A stretch of DNA of 6,073 nt from Bacteroidota bacterium (lineage in GTDB: Bacteria > Bacteroidota > Bacteroidia > Bacteroidales > 4484-276): NCBI GenBank assembly GCA_013203545.1, contig JABMQA010000618.1, positions 1-6,073 on the forward strand. Direction: 5' to 3'. Of the stretch, positions 1 through 5,395 are shown piece by piece. The stretch's first letter is position 1. Each line of letters begins with the position of its first letter. The position numbers and the translations under genes are program-made. The notes under the pieces are model-generated. The model saw only the letters and a list, made by a program, of their open reading frames with translations. It was not told where the DNA came from and made no database searches.

Positions 1-119
1 GAAAAAGCATATCAAATTTTTAGTTAGTGTAAAAATAAGAAAAAATCTAATCTGGCTGTATGCATTGATCCTTTTCCATGTTGACGGGGGGCAAATTAAA
101 ACTGAAGTGCCCAACCTTG

Positions 120-2336
120 CTACTCAATTAGTTCACCTTCGGTGGACTCGGCATTCCTGACTAAAATCGTAGAATTAAATCCAATAACAAGTTTATCCAA
201 TCTTTCTGCAAATTCTATTTCACTGCCCAATTCTGGAAGACCCAATCCTATGAAAACAATATCTGCATCTTTACTTGATTTATGCATTAGTTCTATAACA
301 TTCTCATTTTTCTTATTCACAATAACATTACTCTCAGCTAATATTCTTGATTCGCCGATCAGTGCTTTAAGCTTGTCATTCATCAGATGTTGTTCAGCAT
401 CAGTGGAAACAATGGTTCTCAAACGTAATTTTGCCTGTCGCCATTCAGTATTTAAATTTAACAAATGTGCAAGCAGCAGCATCATGTCACCATTCTTTTG
501 CATCCCTCTCCACCAAACATCAATACAATTGTGTGTTATTGAACTATCAATTTCAGGTACATATGCCAGAATGCTGTTTCTTTTCATTGCCGAAACAATT
601 CTTACTATCCTTAATAATCTCTGAATCCGGTCAATTCCGTTGGTCCATCCGAACATTACGGTATTTGATTGCATTCCTGCCAAACCATTTGCCTGAATAA
701 TACCGATAATCCCTGTTTCAAAATTCGGAACAATATTCACAACAGGAAATGCAGTTATTTTCTGAGCGGCTAATTCCTGTTCCATCTGTAGCTGCACTGC
801 ACTGGTATCCACATCCGGTTTTCTGATATCCCCGACGAATGTTCTGCAAACTGTTACAATACCTTTATTCTGATTGAACCAGTTTGCAACTCGTGTGAGG
901 TTCATTAATCTTGTAGGATTTGATGAAAACAGAATAATATTCGGGTGCCAATTTCTTGCATGGGAATGCTTTTCTTTTAGCTTAATCAAAGCAAACCTGG
1001 CTATCGAACCCCAAAGACCGGCCCTGACATCTCCCCAACTGCTTTTCAAAACTTTTCTTTTGAGATACCAGTATATCAACAGCTCCAGTGATATTGCAAT
1101 TACACAGGCTAAGGGGTTTATCAAAAACATTACGATACCGGCTCCAATGCAACCGAATAGAGAAATAATCCAATGGACCCTTATTGTAGGCCTGTACGAA
1201 ACATCACCAACTAATTTTTCAATCACTGCAGCTAAATTTATGGCTATGTACAGGGTCAGGAAAAAAATGGTAACCCATCGGCCAACAGCATTGAGATCTC
1301 CCAGAGCAACTGCCATTAGTGCAATACCTCCTGTTACCCAGGTAGCGAAAGTTGGTTGACCGGTCTTACTTGTTCGCCCCAAAGCTTTAGGGGCAATTTT
1401 ATCAAGAGACAATGCCTGTAATACCCTTGGTCCTCCCAGGATACTTCCAAATGCAGAGGACAGGATTGCTCCCCATAGGCCAGGATAGACGAGCACCATG
1501 CCTAAAAAGGCTATCTTCGACCAGATAGGTGGCGCTGAAGGATCTATTTTCGCCATCATAGTTCCATCTACTTTGGATGTAACAGACAAGGCCGTGAGAA
1601 TAAACAGGTAAACCACAGTTCCGGTTATAACAGCCAGTATGGTTCCTTTGGGTATTGATTTCTTCGAATCCTTTAAATCCCCACTCATTCCAATTCCGGC
1701 GGTAAAGCCTGTTGCTGCCGGGAAAAATACCGCAAATACAAACCAGAATCCCTCGGGTGCTGAACGTTGGTAATTTGGGACCATCTCAGGCGTGTGAAAT
1801 CCTCCGCTTAGAACCCCGGAAAACAAAGCGATCAAACTTATTCCTACAGCTGCCATGATTGGTATTTGCATTTTAAGGCTCAGGTTTGCACTCTTGCCAG
1901 CAACTGCAGTGGCAAAAATGATAATCAGGGCTGCCATTAGCTGAACCGGTGGAATTCCCCACTCGGCAGGCCAAAAAGGTGCAATGGATTCAGCCAATCC
2001 AAAGGCATATAAAGTCAGGCTGAATGTTCTGCACAGAAACAGCGGTATCCCAATCGCTCCGCCAAGCTGGATACCCAGGCTTCTGGATATCATGTAGTAT
2101 TCGCCACCAACACCAACCTTCATATTGGTTGATATTGCAGAGGCACTCAGGCCTGTAATAAAAGTAATGCTGCTGGCAAGAATTACAGTTAGTAAAGTAA
2201 GTGGTAAACCAAGGTTCCCCAGAACCCAACCGAACCTCAGGTACATCATTACACCGAGAATGGTTAAAACACTTGGCGTGAATACCCCCAAAAAAGTACC
2301 GAATTTTACAGCTTGTGGAACAATTCTTTCTGACAT
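120..2336 (-). CDS. SLC12-type cation-chloride cotransporter homologue (APC superfamily)
   Basis: A 738-residue integral membrane protein that probably moves Na+ and/or K+ together with Cl- across the inner membrane. Roughly residues 12-430 form the hydrophobic multi-helix domain and 460-738 a cytosolic domain. Motifs shared with eukaryotic NKCC/NCC/KCC proteins are visible in order: G-T-F-L-G-V-F near 13-19, A-I-S-T-N and G-G-E-Y-Y-M-I-S-R-S-L-G at 67-88 (TM2), L-T-L-Y-A-F-G-L-A-E at 107-116 (TM3; Y110 aligns with the K+-site tyrosine of NKCC1), F-F-P-A-A-T-G at 204-210 and S-G-D-L-K-D at 218-223 (TM6), and I-L-S-S-A-F-G-S with P-R-V-L-Q-A-L at 291-309 (TM8). The tail keeps R-N-W-H-P at 461-465 and I-D-V-W-W at 605-609, both SLC12 hallmarks. 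Family membership is confident; the ion set is inferred. The ATG at 2336 directly precedes TM1. The stop is TAG. An amino-acid permease is the alternative, but the SLC12 tail argues against it. Confidence 0.9.
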   Translation of the reverse strand: MSERIVPQAVKFGTFLGVFTPSVLTILGVMMYLRFGWVLGNLGLPLTLLTVILASSITFITGLSASAISTNMKVGVGGEYYMISRSLGIQLGGAIGIPLFLCRTFSLTLYAFGLAESIAPFWPAEWGIPPVQLMAALIIIFATAVAGKSANLSLKMQIPIMAAVGISLIALFSGVLSGGFHTPEMVPNYQRSAPEGFWFVFAVFFPAATGFTAGIGMSGDLKDSKKSIPKGTILAVITGTVVYLFILTALSVTSKVDGTMMAKIDPSAPPIWSKIAFLGMVLVYPGLWGAILSSAFGSILGGPRVLQALSLDKIAPKALGRTSKTGQPTFATWVTGGIALMAVALGDLNAVGRWVTIFFLTLYIAINLAAVIEKLVGDVSYRPTIRVHWIISLFGCIGAGIVMFLINPLACVIAISLELLIYWYLKRKVLKSSWGDVRAGLWGSIARFALIKLKEKHSHARNWHPNIILFSSNPTRLMNLTRVANWFNQNKGIVTVCRTFVGDIRKPDVDTSAVQLQMEQELAAQKITAFPVVNIVPNFETGIIGIIQANGLAGMQSNTVMFGWTNGIDRIQRLLRIVRIVSAMKRNSILAYVPEIDSSITHNCIDVWWRGMQKNGDMMLLLAHLLNLNTEWRQAKLRLRTIVSTDAEQHLMNDKLKALIGESRILAESNVIVNKKNENVIELMHKSSKDADIVFIGLGLPELGSEIEFAERLDKLVIGFNSTILVRNAESTEGELIE

Positions 2337-2407
2337 GGGTGTAATGATACAAAAAATAAACCTGGCTTTTTTGGGAAACTTAGTTTTTTTCTAAAGTCAT
2401 GCACAAC

Positions 2408-3763
2408 TCAATTCTTCAGGCAGCGAACAGAGAAGCCGATAAGTGTATTCGCATAATCCCGATCCACTTTGTTGTCAAAATAACTCAAGCTTCGTGTCCA
2501 TGGTTGCCAATCCAATCTCCGACTTGATGACCACCAGTAACCCTCGGAGGCCATGTTACTGAACAACTCATTGTAAGTTAAGCCCCCCGGGAGTGCATTG
2601 AAACCACTGCTGTTAGTTCCATTACCATTGTTGTACCAGCCACTTGTTGATTTCATTTTTTTACCTTCATCAGTTCCGCGCGGGCCCGTTTCATCTGCCG
2701 ATAGTTGACTCATACCCAACGCCATTTCCATTTGCTTCCATTCGTCATCGCTGGGGACATGCCAGCCCGTTGGGCAAATACCCTGTGCCCCTTCTGTGTA
2801 AGAATATTGCATCATTTCACCAAATTGGTATAAGCCTCCATAAACATCACAAATTAATTCGACACCACTGTAACAGTATTTTTCAATGGTGCTGTTCATA
2901 GTTTGGCTATAGCTAACGTCTATCATAGTACCGACATTCAGGTTTTCAGTCATCCAACATTGCTTACCGATAATCACAGAATGATAGGTATGTCCACTAT
3001 AAGTAACATCGCCGCAGGATTCACCATCCTTACTCTTTGACATTTCCCATTCTGTTCCGTTATACCACCATATTGCACGTACTGTTGTGTTATAAACCGT
3101 AAGACCTTCTGCAGGCAACACAATGGCATTTATTTGCTTACTGGTGAGACGTGGTGGTAAAAAACCTTTTGCTGAACTGCTCAAATCCAGTATTGCAGTT
3201 GCATCCGGGCTGGAAGTTCCGATACCTACATTGCCAGTGGTAACAAGCGTTTCGTCACCAAATGATATTTTCCCGTGGCTTTCGGTGATGCTTCCCTGGG
3301 TTGCCCCGGTTCCGTCAATGGTGATGGAATTGCCACTGGTAATGGTTCCATCTGCCTGGATGTTGTTAAAGTTGGTAATATTTCTTGAGGCATCCACCAC
3401 CACTGCCTTGGAGGCTTCAACCGTTCCTGCGGTTCCAAATTTACCTGTATTCGTTCCAATGTTGGTGGTATTGGCAGTAACGCCATCAGCATTGCATTTT
3501 GCCTGTGCATCCAGCTTGTTGTCGGCATCGGTGAGTGATGTGGCTGTTTTGATATAATTTGCAGAGGAATTGGCCGTGTAGCTACCACCTGTACCCAGGC
3601 CGGCACCGGTTTGTGTGGCATCCAGTTCTGTTTGCAGATTGGTGATGTCGGTGTCGTTGGAGGTGATATTATTTGTGTTTGTGGTGATGTTGGTAGCATT
3701 TGTACCAATACCCGTTGTGTTGGTTGAAATATTTCCGGTATTGATTAAAAATATCATCTTCAT
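2408..3763 (-). CDS. C-terminal half of the frameshifted protein: IxxNTxx stalk and FISUMP domain
   Basis: 451 residues if read from the ATG at 3763, which is probably not a real start: it is an out-of-frame ATG inside the Asn-Glu codons of the upstream half, and the piece has no signal peptide. Residues 5-46 are seven-residue repeats with Ile at 12, 19, 26, 33 and 40 and Asn three positions after most of them. The second 43-residue repeat follows (about 43-85), then two more heptads (V95, I102). Residues 179-240 hold G-N-V-G-I-G-T-S-S-P, A-I-L-D-L-S, G-F-L-P-P-R-L and G-L-T-V-Y-N-T, a module frequent in Bacteroidota surface proteins. Residues about 250-451 match the FISUMP domain: W-M-T-E-N-L-N-V-G-T, I-C-P-T-G-W-H-V-P-S-D-D-E-W, G-F-N-A-L-P-G-G, Y-W-W-S-S-S and a final S-V-R-C-L-K-N. 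It has six cysteines (250, 269, 297, 305, 330, 448), possibly disulfide-bonded after export. Domain assignment is firm; function is unknown. Confidence 0.85.
   Translation of the reverse strand: MKMIFLINTGNISTNTTGIGTNATNITTNTNNITSNDTDITNLQTELDATQTGAGLGTGGSYTANSSANYIKTATSLTDADNKLDAQAKCNADGVTANTTNIGTNTGKFGTAGTVEASKAVVVDASRNITNFNNIQADGTITSGNSITIDGTGATQGSITESHGKISFGDETLVTTGNVGIGTSSPDATAILDLSSSAKGFLPPRLTSKQINAIVLPAEGLTVYNTTVRAIWWYNGTEWEMSKSKDGESCGDVTYSGHTYHSVIIGKQCWMTENLNVGTMIDVSYSQTMNSTIEKYCYSGVELICDVYGGLYQFGEMMQYSYTEGAQGICPTGWHVPSDDEWKQMEMALGMSQLSADETGPRGTDEGKKMKSTSGWYNNGNGTNSSGFNALPGGLTYNELFSNMASEGYWWSSSRRLDWQPWTRSLSYFDNKVDRDYANTLIGFSVRCLKN
3510..3637 (-). repeat. 128-bp direct repeat, copy 2
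   Basis: Second copy of the 43-residue insert (T-Q-T-G-A-G-L-G-T-G-G-S-Y-T-A-N, then S-A-N-Y-I and the same T-S-L-T-D-A-D-N-K-L-D). Its offset from copy 1 is 271 bases, which is 3 x 90 + 1. The extra base matches the one-base frameshift between the copies. Divergence is mostly at third codon positions, so this is an old internal duplication kept by selection on the protein, not a recent copying event. Confidence 0.85.
3643..3755 (-). repeat. Heptad repeats encoding I-x-x-N-T-x-x stalk
   Basis: Consecutive seven-residue units I-S-T-N-T-T-G, I-G-T-N-A-T-N, I-T-T-N-T-N-N and I-T-S-N-D-T-D are encoded here, with I-L-I-N-T-G-N added in front when the frameshift is corrected. Ile falls at heptad position a and Asn at d. 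In trimeric autotransporter adhesins this pattern (Asn at d, with I-x-x-N-T-x-x as the typical form) builds trimeric coiled coils that hold anions in the core. Trimer formation here is inferred from that similarity. Confidence 0.7.
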
Positions 3764-4364
3764 TGGTTTTCATCCGGGTATCCAGTTTATTATCGGCATC
3801 GGTGAGTGAAGTAGCCGCGCTGATGTAGTTGGCCGCAGTATTGGCTGTGTAGCTGCCATCCGTACCCAGGCCGGCACCGGTTTGGGTTCCATCCAATTCG
3901 CTTTGCAGGCTGCCGTCCGCTGTTTGCCTGGCACCGGTTTCCGTATCAATATTACTTTGAAGCGCATTGTCGGCATTTGCACGGGTTGTGTCTTCATTGT
4001 CAATATTCACCTGCAACGTGCTGTCGGCAGATTTCCTCTCAGCAGTCTCAGCATCTATCAATGCCTTCAGTTCCTCAATGTTCCCGATTTGCTGCCAATC
4101 CGATCCATCGTAATAGTAAAAGCCCGATTCATTGTCGGTTTGATAGATCAGCAAACCGGTTGCCGGGCTTGCAGGCCTGTTGGCTTCTGGAATTCGGGGG
4201 ATCAGCAATCCCATATTTTCTGCCTTGATGTCGAGCATGGCGGATGAATCGGGAGGGCTGCCATCGGTGTTGATGGCGATGTTTTGGGCTGTTAAACTGT
4301 AGGATGAAATCATTGCGATTATTGTGAGAAATAATTTGATATGTTTCATTTTCTTCATTTTCAT
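3669..4364 (-). CDS. N-terminal half of the frameshifted FISUMP fibre protein: signal peptide, module, stalk
   Basis: Read from ATG 4364 this frame gives 231 residues; the frame is open upstream to a TTG at 4394, but the ATG is preferred because it puts a classic signal peptide at the start: basic K-rich segment, hydrophobic L-F-L-T-I-I-A-M-I, then S-L-T-A-Q with likely signal peptidase I cleavage. In-frame ATGs at 4358 and 4349 are also possible. After it comes a module with S-A-M-L-D-I, L-I-P-R, G-L-L-I-Y-Q-T and Y-Y-Y-D-G-S-D-W, matching one farther on in the same gene. Heptad-like stretches (D-A-E-T-A-E-R, A-D-N-A-L-Q-S-N-I) follow, then the first 43-residue repeat. The last 25 or so residues (Q/Y/H-rich, ending H-H-H-K-H-K) are out-of-frame translation after the shift. 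Upstream, TATTTTTA at about 4375-4382 resembles a -7 element with one mismatch, but no paired -33 is clear. Confidence 0.75.
   Translation of the reverse strand: MKMKKMKHIKLFLTIIAMISSYSLTAQNIAINTDGSPPDSSAMLDIKAENMGLLIPRIPEANRPASPATGLLIYQTDNESGFYYYDGSDWQQIGNIEELKALIDAETAERKSADSTLQVNIDNEDTTRANADNALQSNIDTETGARQTADGSLQSELDGTQTGAGLGTDGSYTANTAANYISAATSLTDADNKLDTRMKTNEDDIFNQYRKYFNQHNGYWYKCYQHHHKHK
3747..3751 (-). other. Frameshift site in a run of five T (coding strand)
   Basis: The coding strand reads GATGATATTTTTAATCAATACC. With five T the upstream frame continues D-D-I-F-N-Q-Y and stops at 3669. With four T it reads D-D-I-L-I-N-T-G-N and enters the downstream frame. Adding two bases would also restore the frame but would insert one residue into the heptad spacing, so loss of one base is the better reading. 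The run is short for a classical phase-variable tract, so a sequencing or assembly error or a recent mutation is at least as likely. Confidence 0.75.
3781..3908 (-). repeat. 128-bp direct repeat, copy 1 (first in the gene)
   Basis: Encodes about 43 residues with the core T-Q-T-G-A-G-L-G-T-D-G-S-Y-T-A-N, then A-A-N-Y-I and A-T-S-L-T-D-A-D-N-K-L-D. It is about 80% identical by hand count to 3510-3637, with no gaps. The two best-conserved blocks are GTACCCAGGCCGGCACCGG and TCGGCATCGGTGAGTGA (plus strand). It interrupts the coiled-coil stalk, so it may be a small folded insert between helical segments. Confidence 0.85.
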
Positions 4365-4568
4365 TATAGTTCGGGTAAAAATAGAAAAAATCAAATCCTG
4401 CCGGATTTGTAATGGGGAAAATGGTGAAATTTGGAAGTAATCTTAATAGTGGGGGCGTTTAGAGTTTGGAAGCCGGGTTAACTTCCTTTGTTTTACGCAC
4501 AATTATGCCAATAAACTGTGCACATGTGTTTAGCTTTGCATCGCCGTTGGCGCATGTTTTTATTCACA
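4365..4568. other. Intergenic region with short palindromes between the antitoxin gene and the FISUMP gene
   Basis: No gene is visible. It holds an imperfect palindrome GCACAATTATGC (4497-4508), two overlapping perfect 8-base palindromes TGTGCACA (4517-4524) and CACATGTG (4521-4528), a 4-bp stem CGCC/GGCG with a GTT loop (4542-4552), and a 5-bp stem GGAAG/CTTCC with a 9-base loop (4468-4486). The last two are followed by T-rich DNA only on the plus strand, so they are not convincing terminators for the minus-strand genes. The region must contain the end of the toxin-antitoxin transcript and probably the FISUMP gene promoter. Confidence 0.4.
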
Positions 4569-4919
4569 TCATGCTAATAAAATTTCAGCAGGTATTTTCA
4601 ATCCTTTATATAAAGATTTTACCATTTTAAGTGTTAACTTCCTTTTTCTGCTAAGAACTTCACTTACCCGGCTTTGGCTTCCTAAATATTTTGCCATGTC
4701 AGTTTTTGTCATTCCCATTTGCTCCATTCTAAACTTGATCGCATCAATCGGATCTGGTGGTGCGATTGGGAAATGCTTCATTTCATATGATTCAACCAAA
4801 GTGACAAGCAAATCAAGTTCGTCTCCTTCAGACGTATCTTTCTTTGAACCCCATAATTCCTCAATTCTTTTAATTGATTCATTATAATCGTTTTCTGTTT
4901 TTATTGGTTTGATTTCCAT
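4569..4919 (-). CDS. higA: HigA-type antitoxin, XRE-family helix-turn-helix
   Basis: A 116-residue cytoplasmic antitoxin that should bind and neutralise the HigB-type toxin encoded just upstream and, as is usual in the family, repress their shared promoter. Residues 1-50 form an acidic, probably helical N-terminal part (E-G-D-E-L-D-L-L-V-T-L-V-E-S-Y-E). The family signature H-F-P-I-A-P-P-D-P-I-D-A-I follows at 49-61. The helix-turn-helix spans about 61-95 (M-T-K-T-D-M-A-K-Y-L-G-S-Q-S-R-V-S-E-V-L-S), then K-R-K-L-T-L-K-M-V and a C-terminal L-K-I-P-A-E-I-L. Length and motif order fit the HigA (COG5499-like) group. The ATG at 4919 lies 2 bases after the toxin stop codon, indicating translational coupling in one transcript. 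The stop is TGA. Confidence in the family is high; the symbol is by homology only. Confidence 0.9.
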   Translation of the reverse strand: MEIKPIKTENDYNESIKRIEELWGSKKDTSEGDELDLLVTLVESYEMKHFPIAPPDPIDAIKFRMEQMGMTKTDMAKYLGSQSRVSEVLSRKRKLTLKMVKSLYKGLKIPAEILLA

Positions 4920-4921
4920 TA

Positions 4922-5221
4922 TTAAATTGTTTTAGCGTCAATTTTGTCATACTGTTTGTGCGTTCCGATAAAGCGAACAAATATTACTTGAAATTCGTAA
5001 TCAATCAAAACCACAAGCCTGTAAGTATTGCCTTTTAAGTTAAAAACAATGCGTCTTTCTCCTACAATACTTGCATTATTGTATTGCTGTTTCAACTCGT
5101 TTGAATTCTTCCACTCGGCACTTTTAGCATCATGATACCAGGAACGTAATGATATTTCAGAATCAGCATATTCAGGTTTTTCCCAAAATTCCCTTAAGGT
5201 CCTAAATGCAATTATTCTCAT
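4922..5221 (-). CDS. higB: HigB-type toxin, ribosome-dependent mRNA endonuclease family
   Basis: A 99-residue protein of the HigB_toxin family (RelE/ParE-like fold). Known members cut mRNA on the ribosome and are held inactive by HigA. Visible family features are M-R-I-I-A-F-R-T-L-R-E-F-W at the N-terminus, S-L-R-S-W-Y at 24-29, A-E-W at 35-37, R-R-I-V-F-N-L-K-G-N-T-Y-R-L-V at 56-70, and the C-terminal G-T-H-K-Q-Y-D-K-I-D at 86-95, whose H88 and Y91 are in the usual conserved positions. Nothing looks truncated or mutated, so it is probably active. The frame extends 5 codons upstream to a TTG at 5236, but the ATG at 5221 matches the normal family start and the TTG lies inside the likely -7 promoter region. 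Toxin-first gene order is typical of higBA. RNase activity is inferred from the family. Confidence 0.9.
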   Translation of the reverse strand: MRIIAFRTLREFWEKPEYADSEISLRSWYHDAKSAEWKNSNELKQQYNNASIVGERRIVFNLKGNTYRLVVLIDYEFQVIFVRFIGTHKQYDKIDAKTI

Positions 5222-5225
5222 TGTG

Positions 5226-5256
5226 CAAAAATACAAAAAAAAATCTAACTTACCAA
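5226..5256 (-). promoter_or_regulatory. Bacteroidota-type promoter of the toxin-antitoxin operon
   Basis: On the coding strand a TTG (5254-5256) is followed after 20 bases by TATTTTTG (5226-5233). This matches the Bacteroidota housekeeping consensus of TTTG/TTG at -33 and TAnnTTTG at -7 with normal spacing. A run of A/T pairs (5235-5243) fills part of the spacer. The -7 element ends 4 bases before the ATG at 5221, so the transcript would start at or next to the start codon. HigA binding here would be expected for autorepression, but no clear palindromic operator is visible. Confidence 0.55.
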
Positions 5257-5395
5257 TTTGGGATATTAATATTTATTCCTAAGGTCTGGGGGGCAAAATA
5301 CACAATGTTTCTCTTTGCGCACTTAGTAAATTACCTTAGCATTTTTCGTCTTCATACGACTTTACACCTAAGTATTAAGACAGCCCCTCCATCAC
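5257..5395. other. Intergenic region between the methyltransferase and toxin genes
   Basis: No gene, RNA or strong hairpin is recognisable upstream of the toxin promoter. A run of six G (5288-5293) is the only notable feature. No convincing terminator for the methyltransferase was seen. Confidence 0.4.

Larger units (their letters stand above)
2408..4364 (-). pseudogene. Frameshifted fibre-like surface protein with C-terminal FISUMP domain (whole gene)
   Basis: Two overlapping reading frames (4364 to 3669 and 3763 to 2408) are parts of one gene. They share a 43-residue repeat unit and a continuous coiled-coil pattern across the junction, and only the first half has a signal peptide. Deleting one base from the run at 3747-3751 joins them into about 651 residues. 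The join reads N-E-D-D-I-L-I-N-T-G-N-I and continues the seven-residue spacing of isoleucines without a break. The inferred product is exported, with a long, probably oligomeric stalk and a C-terminal FISUMP domain outside the cell. Its biological role is not known. 'Pseudogene' is used because the sequence as given cannot make the full protein in one frame; a sequencing error, slippage or phase variation would each make it functional. Confidence 0.8.

Noticed and set aside
1..119. Terminator or gene end downstream of the transporter
   Set aside because: Only a 5-bp GGGCA/TGCCC pairing with a long loop and no T run on the minus strand; no reading frame with recognisable features.
2337..2407. 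Promoter (TATTTTTTG near 2351-2359) or terminator (A-rich stem around 2380-2397) between the FISUMP gene and the transporter
   Set aside because: The -7-like box has one base too many for TAnnTTTG and no clear -33 partner; the stem is AT-only with a bulge. Co-transcription cannot be decided.
3123..3557. Plus-strand open frame opposite the FISUMP gene (144 codons)
   Set aside because: It lies fully antisense to the repetitive Thr/Asn-rich coding region, whose composition keeps the other frames open; the translation has no recognisable motif.
3226..3708. Alternative minus-strand frame of 160 codons inside the stalk region
   Set aside because: It overlaps the clearly coding frame, is Pro/Met/Gln-rich with no family features, and reflects the low-complexity repeats.
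3510..3908. CRISPR-like array
   Set aside because: Only two imperfect 128-base copies, both in frame and encoding a conserved peptide.
86..5296. Shared GGGGGGCAAA at about 86-95 and 5288-5297 as ends of a mobile element
   Set aside because: Only ten bases, same orientation, with unrelated flanks, and no transposase between them.
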